A DNA stretch of 64,000 bases from Poecilobothrus nobilitatus. Its lineage: Eukaryota > Arthropoda > Insecta > Diptera > Dolichopodidae. Positions 31,082-41,599 of the stretch are shown one piece after another. The first letter of the stretch is position 1. Each line of letters begins with the position of its first letter. The stretch lies in the NCBI GenBank assembly GCA_947095535.1, contig OX352772.1, forward strand, positions 219,558,279-219,622,278, written 5' to 3'. The position numbers and the translations under genes are program-made. The notes below the pieces were generated by a model. It saw only the letters and a list, made by a program, of their open reading frames with translations, had not been told where the DNA came from and ran no database searches.

Positions 31082-31995
31082 AAGTAAATGAAAAATTTTA
31101 TGTCACTTTACTCAGTGATTCATCTATGAACTCTTATCCAGAAAATTCATTATCATCTTTTACAAATAAAATGAATAAATACATGTGTGATTCAAGGTGG
31201 AATGTATGTTATGGCGGTATTTCAGAAACATATGTTAATGATTTCGTTCCAAATGTGTATGATGAAGAATGAGAAAAAAGTACTCAAATATTTATTAAAG
31301 GTATGCAGAAAGATATGATAGGAGTTGGAACATCATATATTCCATATATAGAAAAACAAATGACATGCGACTGGAAAGTTTTCCTACTACCAACACTAAT
31401 TCAAAATATACGCCCCCTTAATAGGTTTACAAGAAAAGAAGTTGAACGACAGTTGATTTGGGGAATTTTTAATTTTATAAACGATGAAGTTCATTATACA
31501 CAACCAACAAAAGCTGAGGAGATGCCTAAAAATTTAAGTTACACCACAATATGTGTTAGTAAGCCTAAAATAGATATAAAAATAAGAGCAAATTACGCTT
31601 ATACCCTCAAAGGACTTTTGACAACATGTTTCAATCAAGTATCTTTTAAAGTTACAGATTTAAAAAAATATAAATCACGTGTAATAGAAGCTTTCAAAAC
31701 TTTTATAGATAGTGTACAATTGATTCCAATTAGTAAACCAGATATGTTTTTTATATACACAGACATAATTGAACCGCAAAAAATAGGTGATAAAGATATA
31801 AGGTGTTTAAGATCTGTTAACATACAAAATTCTTTCACTGATACTGTAAAAGAATTCAGTAATATTCAATATTGCAATGTGGAGAAATCATTTAATAACA
31901 TTTCATTACTTTTATGTGATAAATATGGATACAAAATAAACTTTTCCAATAGTTCAATTCCAACAAAAATTGTATTACATTTTAAAAAAGTATAA
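31069..31995 (+). pseudogene. Putative Polinton minor virion protein, copy 2
   Basis: MDNIKVNEKFYVTLLSDSSMN at the start; one in-frame TGA at 31270-31272; then homology continues through 31303-31995 (VGTSYIPYIEKQ, FFIYTDIIEPQKIGD, FSNIQYCNVEK, IVLHFKKV). Length about 308 codons. The N-terminal FYVTLLS-NSS-N-x-YPxN-x-LSSF pattern and the C-terminal YTDI-x-EPQ-x-IGD pattern are shared by a protein commonly encoded by Mavericks; I infer a penton/minor capsid role. Its ATG lies 13 nt inside the preceding gene. Confidence 0.78.
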
Positions 31996-32041
31996 ATAAA
32001 AGCGATTTTACAAAACTATATATTATTTTATTTTATTCATT

Positions 32042-32482
32042 ATGGAGAGAGCGTACTACAAATACTATTTAGTTCAATAAGGAAAAGCTCTTGAGGATAT
32101 TGGTCCTTTGTTACACTCAATTGTACCTTACCAAAGGGAACGAGGGTTAGGGAGCTTTTTCGGTGGTCTTTTTAGATATTTAAAACCAATATTTACGTCT
32201 GGAGATTATGTATTAAAAAAAGAGGTTATTAACTCTGGTATTAATGCATTATCTGATATTACCACAGGTGTAAATGTAAAAGAAGTGGTTCAAGATCGAA
32301 GTAAAGAGATAATGAAAAATGAAAGACGAGATGCAGTTCTGAAACTCAATGAAATGTATGGAGAAGGCAAAAGAAAACGAAGAAAACCTATAAAAAGACC
32401 TCTCATTAATAATTTAAATTATTTTACGTCGAAGCGACGCAAAGTTAATAACAAAAACAAACAAAAAGATATTTTTGAATAA
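32042..32482 (+). pseudogene. pVI-like small virion protein, copy 2
   Basis: Start ATG at 32042 (MERAYYKYYLVQ), a TAA at 32078-32080, then the open remainder: RERGLGSFFGGLFRYLKPIFTSG, an amphipathic segment, and a very basic tail (KRKRRKPIKRP, SKRRKVNNKNK). The GLGSFFGGL.R...P amphipathic start is common in Polinton minor proteins compared with adenovirus pVI; that equivalence is inference. Absent from Pol-1. Ends 10 bp before the MCP. Confidence 0.7.
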
Positions 32483-32492
32483 TTATGATTGA

Positions 32493-33743
32493 ATGTCAAG
32501 TATTTTACGATCTGAAGAAGTTTCCTATAACCCTATTGCTTCTTTAGATAATCCATCTGTCATAGAATTTGTTGCACTAGGGCACGGTGATACATACAGA
32601 GACTTGTCTTCGACATATCTAAAATTAAAAGTACAAATTTTAAAAAAAGATGGAACTCAATGGAATAAAGATAAAATAACTGATGGAACACCTATACAAC
32701 AACCAAGTGTGGTTAATAATATATTACATTCATTAATAAAACAATGCAATGTTCAACTGAATGGAAAGAATATATGTCCATCAGATGGCAATTATCATTA
32801 TAGAGCTTATATTGAGTCATTGTTAAATTATGGTACGGATACCGCTACAACGCATTTGGAGTGTGGTGGATGGATGTTAGATAAGCCAAATATAGCAAAA
32901 ACAGATAATAGTGGTTCAAAAGAACGTCAAAAATTATACCAAAATAACAATGTAGTGGAACTTATGGGGAAACTACATTTAGATATGTTTCACCAACCTA
33001 CACTTCTCATAAACCATGACGATGTTCGAGTTATCCTAACATTAGAAAAACCAGATTTTTACCTCTTTGCAGATGATACTGATGAATCTCAGCTGAAAAT
33101 TTTAGAATCCACTTTATCTATGAGACATGTAACAATTAATCCTAGTGTGCTATTAGCACATAATGCTGTATTGGAAAAAACTAATGCCAAATACAATTAC
33201 AAACAGGTAGAGGTAAAAACTTTTACCATTCCACAGAATAGTTCATCAATATCACTTGATATTGTTTTTGTTGGACAGTTGCCAAACACAATCATTTTTT
33301 GCATGACAGAAAATGCAGGTTACTCTGGAAAAAGGTCAAAAAACCCATACAATTTTAAACATTTTGATATATCACAATTTGTGTTAAACGTAAATGGTGT
33401 TCAAATACCTAATTCAGCAATTGAAACCAGTTTTTCAGATGAAAATAATTGCTGTACAAGAGCATACAGTACACTTTTTTCAGGAACTGGAATTTACCAT
33501 AATGATAAAGGTCATCAGATAACAAAAACCATGTTTAGTAATGGGTTTTTCATTCTAGCTTTTGATTTAACTGCAGATGCATCAGGAAATGAAGTGTGTC
33601 AAGGTGTACTAAATCAAGGTACAGTTAGAATTGAGGCAAGGCTATCAAAACCACTTACATCTACACTGACTGCTATTGTTTATCGAGAATTTGATGCAAG
33701 TTTACAAATTGATAAACACCGAAATATATTCTCAAACCTATAA
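32493..33743 (+). CDS. Polinton major capsid protein (double jelly-roll), copy 2
   Basis: 416 aa, intact. Builds the icosahedral shell by analogy with the double jelly-roll capsid proteins recognised in Polintons. Diagnostic blocks: SYNPIASLDNPSVIEF (residues ~11-26), GHGDTYRDLSSTYLKLKV (30-47), NYHYRAYIESLLNYG (~100-114), the long C-terminal domain with YSGKRSKNPYNFKHFD, GIYHNDKGHQITK, and an end LTAIVYREFDASLQIDKHR typical of the family. Start chosen at the first ATG before SSILRSEEV. Good state here contrasts with the truncated Pol-1 copy. Follows the pVI-like gene by 10 bp. Confidence 0.92.
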   Translation: MSSILRSEEVSYNPIASLDNPSVIEFVALGHGDTYRDLSSTYLKLKVQILKKDGTQWNKDKITDGTPIQQPSVVNNILHSLIKQCNVQLNGKNICPSDGNYHYRAYIESLLNYGTDTATTHLECGGWMLDKPNIAKTDNSGSKERQKLYQNNNVVELMGKLHLDMFHQPTLLINHDDVRVILTLEKPDFYLFADDTDESQLKILESTLSMRHVTINPSVLLAHNAVLEKTNAKYNYKQVEVKTFTIPQNSSSISLDIVFVGQLPNTIIFCMTENAGYSGKRSKNPYNFKHFDISQFVLNVNGVQIPNSAIETSFSDENNCCTRAYSTLFSGTGIYHNDKGHQITKTMFSNGFFILAFDLTADASGNEVCQGVLNQGTVRIEARLSKPLTSTLTAIVYREFDASLQIDKHRNIFSNL

Positions 33744-33780
33744 ATAGCATACATAAAAGTAAATTTGAATATTTGACAAA

Positions 33781-34143
33781 ATGTCACTGTCTTATGCACT
33801 TCTGGATGTAACATTTTGTAGTGATGATAATAATACCTTGTTTGTGAAAGATATTTGTATAGTTGGTTTTAAAGAACCTTGTAAAAAGTTTGTAAAAGAG
33901 CTCAAGTATAAATTTCCCACTAGGGATTTTATAAACGATAATTTTTATAATTACTCTTTTGGAACTGTGTACAACCATAAAATAAATAAAGAGCTCTGTC
34001 AAATACTAGAAAAATTTGATGTTATTATAACAAATAAAAAAATCAAAAAAGAGGTTTTACCAAATTATATTAAAGAAACAACTAACACAACTAAACAACT
34101 AAAGAAACAACAACTAATTGATGAATACCCTAGAGATAAGTGA
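33781..34143 (+). CDS. Unknown Polinton protein between MCP and protease, copy 2
   Basis: 120 aa, intact. Begins MSLSYALLDVTFCSDDNNTL; later FVKDICIVGFKEP, FINDNFYNYSFGTVYNH and a FDVIITNKKIKKE box. The arrangement (acidic V-D start, KDI/KEL strand, then an I-x-x-K box) resembles the outer VDLQF protein of the same element (13437-13927), so the two could be distant paralogues; this is a hypothesis. It overlaps the protease start by 23-26 nt. Confidence 0.6.
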   Translation: MSLSYALLDVTFCSDDNNTLFVKDICIVGFKEPCKKFVKELKYKFPTRDFINDNFYNYSFGTVYNHKINKELCQILEKFDVIITNKKIKKEVLPNYIKETTNTTKQLKKQQLIDEYPRDK

Positions 34144-34608
34144 CGTATTAAGATGTAACAAACACACACGTAAATTTTTTGAAGGAGCTTTTGCTCTGGA
34201 TCAACTCCCCAGAATAATTGAAAAACAAACTTTTTCAATTGTAAACACTGATAAATCAAAAGATCCGGGAACACATTGGTTAGCTATTTTTAAGCCAAAG
34301 AATGGCTGTGTTGAATATTTTGATTCGTTTGGTAGAAAACCAGATAAATTAGAAATTTTAAGTTACTTAAAAAACCAATGTATAATTTTTAATAAGAAAC
34401 AGTTACAAAGTAACTATTTAGATGTCTGTGGGGAATATTGTTGTGTTTATACGTGGTATAGACGTTGCGGTTATAGTATGAACGCTTTTTTAAAAAATTT
34501 AATAAATGAAATCAATTAGAAAACGATAAGTATATTTTAAGTACCTTTCAAAATGTGTTTGGAAAATATAACTCATTACAAATTTGTGTTCCTAAAACGT
34601 ATAAATAA
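34121..34608 (+). pseudogene. Adenain-type cysteine protease, copy 2
   Basis: The ORF from 34118/34121 has His in GTHWLAIF (about residue 53), Asp in EYFDSFG (69) and the nucleophile Cys in DVCGEYCC (104), the adenovirus-type protease triad arrangement. A frameshift at about 34505-34518 displaces the last ~30 codons (NVFGKYNSLQICVPKTYK), so this copy is C-terminally broken although the catalytic residues are present. Predicted to mature virion proteins. Confidence 0.9.
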
Positions 34609-34646
34609 TAAAAACAATATAAACAGGTTTTAGTGAAATTAAAGGA

Positions 34647-35210
34647 ATGGAAGCACCAGGTCAGAACACAAATTTATTGCTAAGTTACACATATTTTCTC
34701 AATAAGAGTCATACATTAAAAATTGCTGTTGGATTTGACTGTGAGTCATTTGAAGCCTCAAGTATAATTCACCGTATTGGTAAAAAGTCAATTGTCTTAA
34801 AATATCATGAATGGAATAAATTTTATTACGAATTTAACAAAAAACTTGATAAGCTGATAATAAAAGATGTAAAACAGAACTTTCATCATGGGCTAAAATC
34901 AGCGAACAGGCAAAGTATAAGTATTAACAAAGAAGAAGCAGAGCAGTTTTACAATTTAAGCGATTTTCTTCATGCAGTGATGACCTATTATAAATCTGCT
35001 GAGTTAAATGTAAAAGACTATGTTCGGGAATATCTAAATTTATGTGTCGAACAACAAGTATTTAGGTTAGAAAGAGAAATTTATGTACCAATACAACGTT
35101 TTAATGTACAATGTAATTATTCAAGGTTATTTTTTGAAATTCCTGTAATCTTAAAGGAACAAATCTGTAATATACTACATAAAACAAACAAAATAAATCA
35201 CAACAAATAA
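34647..35210 (+). CDS. Conserved 187-aa Polinton protein, unknown, copy 2
   Basis: Intact; homologue of 8786-9337. MEAPGQNTNLLLSYTYFLN at the start, IIHRIGKKSIVLKYHEWNKF near residues 41-60 and FNVQCNYSRLFFEIPVIL near the end. Follows the protease in the same direction. Preserved length and start in both copies argue for a functional gene; the family is unrecognised. Confidence 0.75.
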   Translation: MEAPGQNTNLLLSYTYFLNKSHTLKIAVGFDCESFEASSIIHRIGKKSIVLKYHEWNKFYYEFNKKLDKLIIKDVKQNFHHGLKSANRQSISINKEEAEQFYNLSDFLHAVMTYYKSAELNVKDYVREYLNLCVEQQVFRLEREIYVPIQRFNVQCNYSRLFFEIPVILKEQICNILHKTNKINHNK

Positions 35211-35284
35211 TATAAAAATTTTTATTTTTTATTTATATCTTTTAGATAGCCAAATATTTTTCTGTACACCTTTCATTAGATTAT

Positions 35285-35581
35285 TTAATTAAAATTATAT
35301 AGGATTATTAAATCATTGAAATAATCAAGATCTCCCTGCTGATTATTTATGTCCCAAATTTCATTAAATGGAACTGCTTCCTCATCTTCCTCAATTTCTT
35401 CTTCCACTTCTTCTTCTTCGTCTTCTAATTCAACTATCTGGAACGGTGGTATAAATTCCTCAATTTCTGCTAAATCTTCGTCGTCTATGGTGGACGTAAT
35501 TTCATTTTGTTGTATCTGACCTTGTGTATTTACATCATCTACAGTTTCTTTAAATGGAAATGATGTGCAGTCAGGCAGCAT
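35285..35581 (-). CDS. Small acidic protein of Polinton, copy 2
   Basis: 98 aa. Shares TSTIDDEDLAEIEEFIPPFQ with Pol-1 and has a longer Glu run (DEEEEVEEEIEEDEE) before the W-x-x-NNQQGD end. Transcribed divergently from the integrase. Role unknown. Confidence 0.7.
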   Translation of the reverse strand: MLPDCTSFPFKETVDDVNTQGQIQQNEITSTIDDEDLAEIEEFIPPFQIVELEDEEEEVEEEIEEDEEAVPFNEIWDINNQQGDLDYFNDLIILYNFN

Positions 35582-35771
35582 TTCAGTAAGTTGTTGTGCA
35601 GTCAGAATGGAAATGAATTAAATTTTAAAATAAAAGTTGAGTTATATACTCATGTAGAAAAGTATATAAGCAAATTGAACTCAATTAGATGATTAGTTTA
35701 AACCATGCTTTGGTCTATCATTTTATGTATAATAATTATTATAACATTACCTTTAACATTTTTAAAACAAA

Positions 35772-36689
35772 ATGTCAAGAGCTCAAATAGTGACTGAAAT
35801 TCAGACAGACAGGCAAGACGTAAATTTCTTAGAAGAAAATTCAAACAGAAAGGTCTAAATGACACGTGGCAAATCGATTTAGTCGAAATGATACCTTATG
35901 GAAAATTTAATAATAGTTATAAATTTATGCTGACGGTCATTGATACTTTTTCCAAATATGCCTATGCTAAACCTGTAAAAACAAAAATGGTGAAAATGTT
36001 TTAAATGCCTTAAAAACAATTATTATTAGAGCTAAAGTTATACCAAAAAATATTCACTCTGATCAAGGCAAGGAATTTTTTAATTTACAATTTCAAAATT
36101 ATATGAAAGAAAAATCAATCAATCATTATCACACATTTAGCGAATTAAAAGCATCAATTGTTGAACGATTTAACCGTACATTGAAAAATTCTATGTGGAA
36201 AAAATTTATTTTAAACGGGAATTATAAATGGTTACCTATTGTACAATCATTTATAAAAGAATATAATTCAACAAAACATAGCACAACAAAACTTGCTCCA
36301 GAAAAAATTACAAAGAAAAACGAAAAAAATATACTGCGGAATGTATATACTGAGCCTAAAATTTTTCAAAAAAGTAAATATAAAACTGGAAATTTTGTAA
36401 GAATAAGTAAATATAAGGGTCATTTCGAAAAAGGTTATCAACCGAATTGGTCAACTGAAGTATTTAAGATTGATAAAATCAATAATACTTATCCTGTTAC
36501 ATATCAATTATCAGACTATACTGATATGCCAATTTCTGGGGGTTCTATCAAGCTGAGCTTACACCTGTAAAATACCCAGATACTTATCTTGTGAAAAAAT
36601 TCTGAAAAAGCAAGGAAATAGTTTTTTTTAAACGGCTAGGTTTTGATGACACACATAATACTTGGATAAATTCAACAAATATTGTTTAA
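35772..36689 (+). pseudogene. Polinton integrase (rve) with C-terminal chromodomain, copy 2
   Basis: Joins element ends to target DNA. Start MSRAQIV at 35772, then the basic RRKFLRRKFKQKG. Catalytic residues lie in TWQIDLVEMIPYG (Asp 1), IHSDQGKEFF (Asp 2) and SIVERFNRTLK (Glu). The C-terminus has TYLV, FFKRLGFDDTHNTW and NSTNIV, a chromodomain-like end known for Polinton integrases. Frames break near 35810, 35990 (one A lost in the KTK-NG region), 36540 and 36600. Pol-1 retains only the first ~28 codons. Confidence 0.9.
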
Positions 36690-37119
36690 TATCTGTAAAA
36701 TAAAACTCTAATAAGCACCTGAAAATAAAACTTGAAAACATCTGAAAAATAAAATAAAATCTTAACATCTGAAAAATGAAAATAAAATAAAAACAGTAGA
36801 AAATTTCTTTGAAATAAAATTTTTTTTATTAAATAAAATTTTTTATATAAAATTAGTCTAAAACTATTACTGATTTGTGGCGAATTCAAAATCTCCACGT
36901 TCTTCTTTTAAATTTAATTGGCTTTCCTCATTTATGAGGAAATATTCATTTTTTTCATTTCCTCACGGAAATCATTATCTTCAAATACCCCAACTTTTTG
37001 ATGCGGTATAAATATAATATTATTTGGGGTCTCGAAGACCGATTTTTTACCGTAAACGGTGTTTAACTTTTTAATTTTATTTATTTTATAGAACGTACTT
37101 GGCTGCATATCCTTAACTT

Positions 37120-37446
37120 TTAAAAATTTAAAAAAATTTTTTTTTTTAAATTAAATAATTCCACCAGTTTCCTTATTCTGATGGGATTTGATGTTGCCTT
37201 ACTCTGATAATCTTGTTGTTGCTGTAGTTGCTGTTGTTGTTGTTGATGTTGCTGTTGTTGTGGTTCTTGCTGTTGTTGTTGATGTAGTTGTTGTTGTTGT
37301 TGCTGATGAAGATGAGTAGAAGCGTCATCTTCATTTTTCGCCTTTCTCCTTTTTGCAGGAAGACGCACTGCTGTACTAGTAGTAGCAGTTGTAGCAGTTA
37401 CAGCCTCTTCTGCAGTCATGAAGAAGTTTAAGTATTCCTGTGCCAT
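37120..37446 (-). CDS. Poly-Q protein with basic NLS-like motif, copy 2
   Basis: 108 aa starting MAQEYLNFFMTAEEA, then KRRKAKNEDD (residues ~31-40), long Gln/His runs (~45-80) and IRIRKLVELFN near the end, equivalent to KKRKLVE in copy 1. The N-terminal 40 residues differ strongly between copies while the overall design is retained, suggesting fast evolution or simple-repeat turnover. Lies convergent to the integrase and divergent from polB. Confidence 0.65.
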   Translation of the reverse strand: MAQEYLNFFMTAEEAVTATTATTSTAVRLPAKRRKAKNEDDASTHLHQQQQQQLHQQQQQEPQQQQHQQQQQQLQQQQDYQSKATSNPIRIRKLVELFNLKKKIFLNF

Positions 37447-37454
37447 ATATTGCT

Positions 37455-37505
37455 TGTTTGAAATTAAACTGATATTTTTTGTATAAAATCCCGATGTATT
37501 TATAC
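37455..37505 (-). promoter_or_regulatory. TATA plus initiator of the copy 2 poly-Q gene
   Basis: On the minus strand TATAAATACATCGGGATTTTATAC is followed by ATATCAGTTT; TATA-to-initiator distance is 34 bp against 31 in Pol-1. Conservation of both elements in diverged copies supports function. Confidence 0.65.
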
Positions 37506-37768
37506 TAATTAAAGTTAATTAGATTGATTAGATTATACTAATTAAATTTAGATTGCTTTTTGTTTTTCAATTCTTTCTATTTTAAGATAGGATTAAGATG
37601 GGATTCTAGTTAAACAACTATAATTTATTAAAGCAACCTTTGATTACAATGTATTTGTTCATTTAACAGAGTGAATCTGTATTAAAAATTTAATATTATT
37701 CTGTTATTCAAGCATTTAACATCTAAAATTCGTATAAAGAAAATGTCGAAAAAATTATTTTACAAAAG

Positions 37769-40700
37769 TTTCTTACCGAAACTATAACACCTTATATAAT
37801 CGAAAGTGAAAATTAGACATTTGTTAAACGGTTTAATATGAACGGGCACAAAATAAAATTTGTAATTAAATCCGTACCTGACAATAGAGACCCAATTAGC
37901 TGGATTAAGGATGCTATACATCAAATAATCAACATTGCTGTGAAAGATGTGAATTCCAGGGATAAGATTGGGTTAACATTTTGTGGAGAGAGCTTTGAAC
38001 ATCAAGGTCCTGCGTACCTCAGTTTTAGATCCGCTCATGAACTTAAATTTAGCGATGTTTGGGATGTAATTTCTAATGTTTTCCAAACTAATTCTGAAGG
38101 TAGTTATTTATAATACTGGCTTCATTTATTATAAACTATTTTTATTTTATGTCTACAGGTTTAAGTACAGACACTTTTTGTTTAATAGTTACCCATGTTA
38201 AATTACCCGTTGGTAGAGGTAGTAGTAATAAATATTCAAATTTTGGTGAGGAATGCTTAAAAAGGAGAGGAATAATGGCAATAAAAAATTGCGGTAATTT
38301 ATGTTTACCGCGTGCACTTGTTGTTTCAATAGCTAAAATTGAAAAATTTAATGATTATGAAAAAATTCGAAAAAATATAGGACAACTACAAACTTTAATA
38401 GCTTTAAAATTATTAAAAACATCAAAAATAACAATTCCATCTGAAGGTTGCGGAATTCGTGAATTGAATCAATTTCAAAAATTTTTACACAAACACAAGA
38501 TTGTTGTATATAAATATGGAACAAGGGGTGCAGAAATAATATTTGAAGGATTGAATAATGGGAAAAAAATTAACTTGTTATATCATAATAATCATTACAA
38601 TGTAATAACCTCACTAACAGCTGCTTTTTGCACAGCATTTTATTGTGAAGAATGTCATATTCCGTATTCTAAGAAAAATGAACATAGATGTTCGAAAAGT
38701 TGCCCTTGCTGTCAAAACTCACCAGCTTGTTCACTTAATGTTAAAAATATTTTATGTATGCAGTGTAATCGAACATTTCGTGGTCAAACATGTTTTGAAA
38801 GCCATAAGGCTTCCAGATCAAAAAATAGAAGCATCTGTGAAGAAATTAGAAAATGCAAATCTTGTTTTAAAGTTCATAAAAGCAGTAGGACTCATATATG
38901 TGGAGAATATTTTTGTAAGATTTGCGATAATCATGTTCCTGAAAACCATAAATGCTTCATTCAGCAAGACAAAACAAAAGTAAATTTTGAAAAATACATT
39001 TACGTATTTTATGATTTAGAAACAAGACAAGAAGAAATTAGCTCTACAAAAATAAAAGAACATGTTCCAAGTTTATGTATGGCTCAGCTAAGATGCTTTA
39101 AATGTATTAACATTGATTCTCTATACTTCTGTGGTAAATGTAAATTAAGAGAGAGAATTTTTAAAACGAAAAATGTGATAGAGGATTTCATGGAATTTAT
39201 TTTAAAATTAAGAAAGGAATTCAAAAAGATTGTCATAATTGCTCATAATGGTCAGGCGTTTGACCATCAATTTATTCTGAATTATATACTCAATAAGACT
39301 GTACTTGAACCAAATTTAATTATGCGAGGTACAAAAATTATTGTTATGATAATTGATAATATTAAATTTATAGATTCTATGAATTATTTTGCTATGACCT
39401 TGGCAAAATTACCAAAAGCTTTTAATTTATCAATCAATTTGAAAAAGGGTTATTTTCCGTATCTATTTAATAAATTGGAAAATGAAAATTACATTGGCAC
39501 ACTTCCAGCAATTAAGTACTATAACTCTAATACAATGAAAGCAGATGAGCGTAATGAATTTTTAATGTCGTATGAACAAAATAGAAACTCAGAATTTAAT
39601 ATGGAGAAAGATATTTCAGAATACTGTAGAAATGATGTTGAAATTCTAACTAGAGCATGTCTGGTTTTCAGAAAATTTTTTATAGAAGAATGTAATGTGG
39701 AACCATTTGTAGAAGCAACAACAATAGCTTCAGCCTGTAATCTTGTATATAGAAGAAACTTTCTCAAATCGAATACTATAGGAATTATACCAAGAAAAGG
39801 ATATAGGATGGTAAACAATCAGTCAAAAATTGCCATGCAATGGCTTATTTGGGAAAAAGATTTGAGAAAAATTGATTTGAAATGTGCATTTAATGGAAAA
39901 GAAAAACAAATCGGAAATGTTAAAGTCGATGGATTTTGCGAAGAGACTAAATAAATATTTGAATTTTACGGTTGCTATTATCATGGACATCCAAAATGTT
40001 TAACAAACCAAAGGGATATACCATTACATGATAACTCTGGCGATACTTTGAATCTACGATATGAAAAAACATTAATGAGATTAGAGTTTATAAAATCATG
40101 TGGATATAAAGTTATTGAGATGTGGGAATGTGAATTCCGGGAGCTAATGAGACACAATGAAAATATGAGATATTTAGAAAATCATTCATTAATTAATTTA
40201 ATTCCTTTAAATCATCGTGATGCATTTTATGGCGGAAGAACGGGAAATACTTACACATATTATAAATGTAAACAAGGAGAAAAACTTAAATACATAGGTC
40301 TATGTTCCTTATACCCATATGTTTGCAAACGAGGAAAATTTCCCATAAACCATTCTAAGATTTATGTTGGAGAAGATACTTGCTCCAAGTTAAACAGAAT
40401 GACTATTGACGGTATTATTAAATGTAAAATCTTACCACCAACAAATCTATTACACCCCGTGTTACCTGTCAAACAAAATAATAAATTGATGTTCTCACTA
40501 TGTTGCACTTGTAGTGAACAAAAATATCAAGGAAAATACTGTGAACATACAGACAATGAAAGAGAATTAGTAGGAACTTGGGTAATTGATAAAATTAAAA
40601 AATCAATTGAAAAAGGTTATAAACTTTTAAATATTTATGAAGTTTGGGAATACAGTAAAATATGACAATTGCAATGGTATTGATGGTTTATTCACTAAAA

Positions 40701-41574
40701 TGATGAATGAATTTATAAAGATTAAACAAAAAGCTTCTGGGTGGCCAATAAAATGTCAAACTCAAAAAGAAAAGGAAGAATATATTGATAGGTTTTTTGA
40801 AGAGGAAGAAATTAAATTAGAATACGATAAGTAGTTAATAATCCAGGTTTAAGATCTTTTGCTAAGATTATTTTAAACTCATTCTGGGGAAAATTTGGGC
40901 AAAAAGAAAATCAACAACAAACCACCATTATAAATCAACCTTTTAAACTTTATGAGTTAATAACAAACCGTTCTGTAAAAGTATGTCACATATTTCCAGT
41001 AAATGAAGAAAACATAATGGCTATCTGAAAGTATAAAGAAGAAGCAGCAACTTCTTTATCTACTGTCAACGTAAGTATCGCTGCTTATACAACAACACAT
41101 GCTCGTCTTCAACTTTACAGTTATCTAGAGAAGCTAGATAGTAGAGTATTATATTATGACTCCGATTCGGTGTTGTATATTAGTCGAGAAGGAGAATATG
41201 AACCACAAACAGGAGAATTTATAGGAGACATGACAGATGAGTTAGAGTGTTATGGTATAGGGAGTTATATTACAGAATTTGTAAGTGGTGGTCCCAAGAA
41301 CTACGCCTACAAAATTTACTGTACAAAAGATAGTACCGGAAAAATTGTTTGTAAAGTTAAAAGATTCTCTCTTATTTATGAAGCTTCACTAAATATTAAT
41401 TTTAATAGCATAAAGGAAGCAGTTTTAAATTCATTGAATAGTACAGACACATACGTCATTTCAGAAAATATTCGTCGAAATAAAAATCACGATGTACTTA
41501 CGATTCCTGAAATAAAAAAATATCAACCAAAATCGGAAAAACGAAAATTTAATGAAGAATTTAAATTTTTATGA
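37769..41574 (+). pseudogene. polB: Protein-primed DNA polymerase B, better-preserved copy 2
   Basis: Exon 1 37769-38099 contains an internal TAG at 37814 and has lost the ATG seen in Pol-1. A 59-bp intron follows; exon 2 starts 38159. Motifs: GRGSSNKYSN, two CxxC/His-rich clusters (38643-38960), exonuclease I YDLET (~39010), II AHNGQAFDHQF (~39242), III YCRNDVEIL (~39620), a polymerase segment with LCSLYPYV (motif A region, ~40305), NSFWGKFGQ (~40872) and motif C YYDSDSVLY (~41152). A TAA at 39952-39954 (Glu codon GAA in Pol-1), a frameshift near 40655, a TAG at 40832-40834 and a TGA near 41027 break it. This is the replication enzyme of the element. Confidence 0.95.
38100..38158 (+). other. 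Spliceosomal intron in Pol-2 polB
   Basis: 59 bp from GTAGTTATTT to GTCTACAG, at the same codon and phase as in Pol-1. An ATG at 38149 inside the intron end could give a shorter start, but Pol-1 has ATA-type sequence there. Confidence 0.8.
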
Positions 41575-41599
41575 AAATTTTAACATAAAAATAAAAATG

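Noticed and set aside
38149..38160. ATG at 38149 as the start of Pol-2 polymerase
   Set aside because: It lies in the last bases of the intron; Pol-1 has no ATG there, and exon 1 carries the conserved N-terminal domain.
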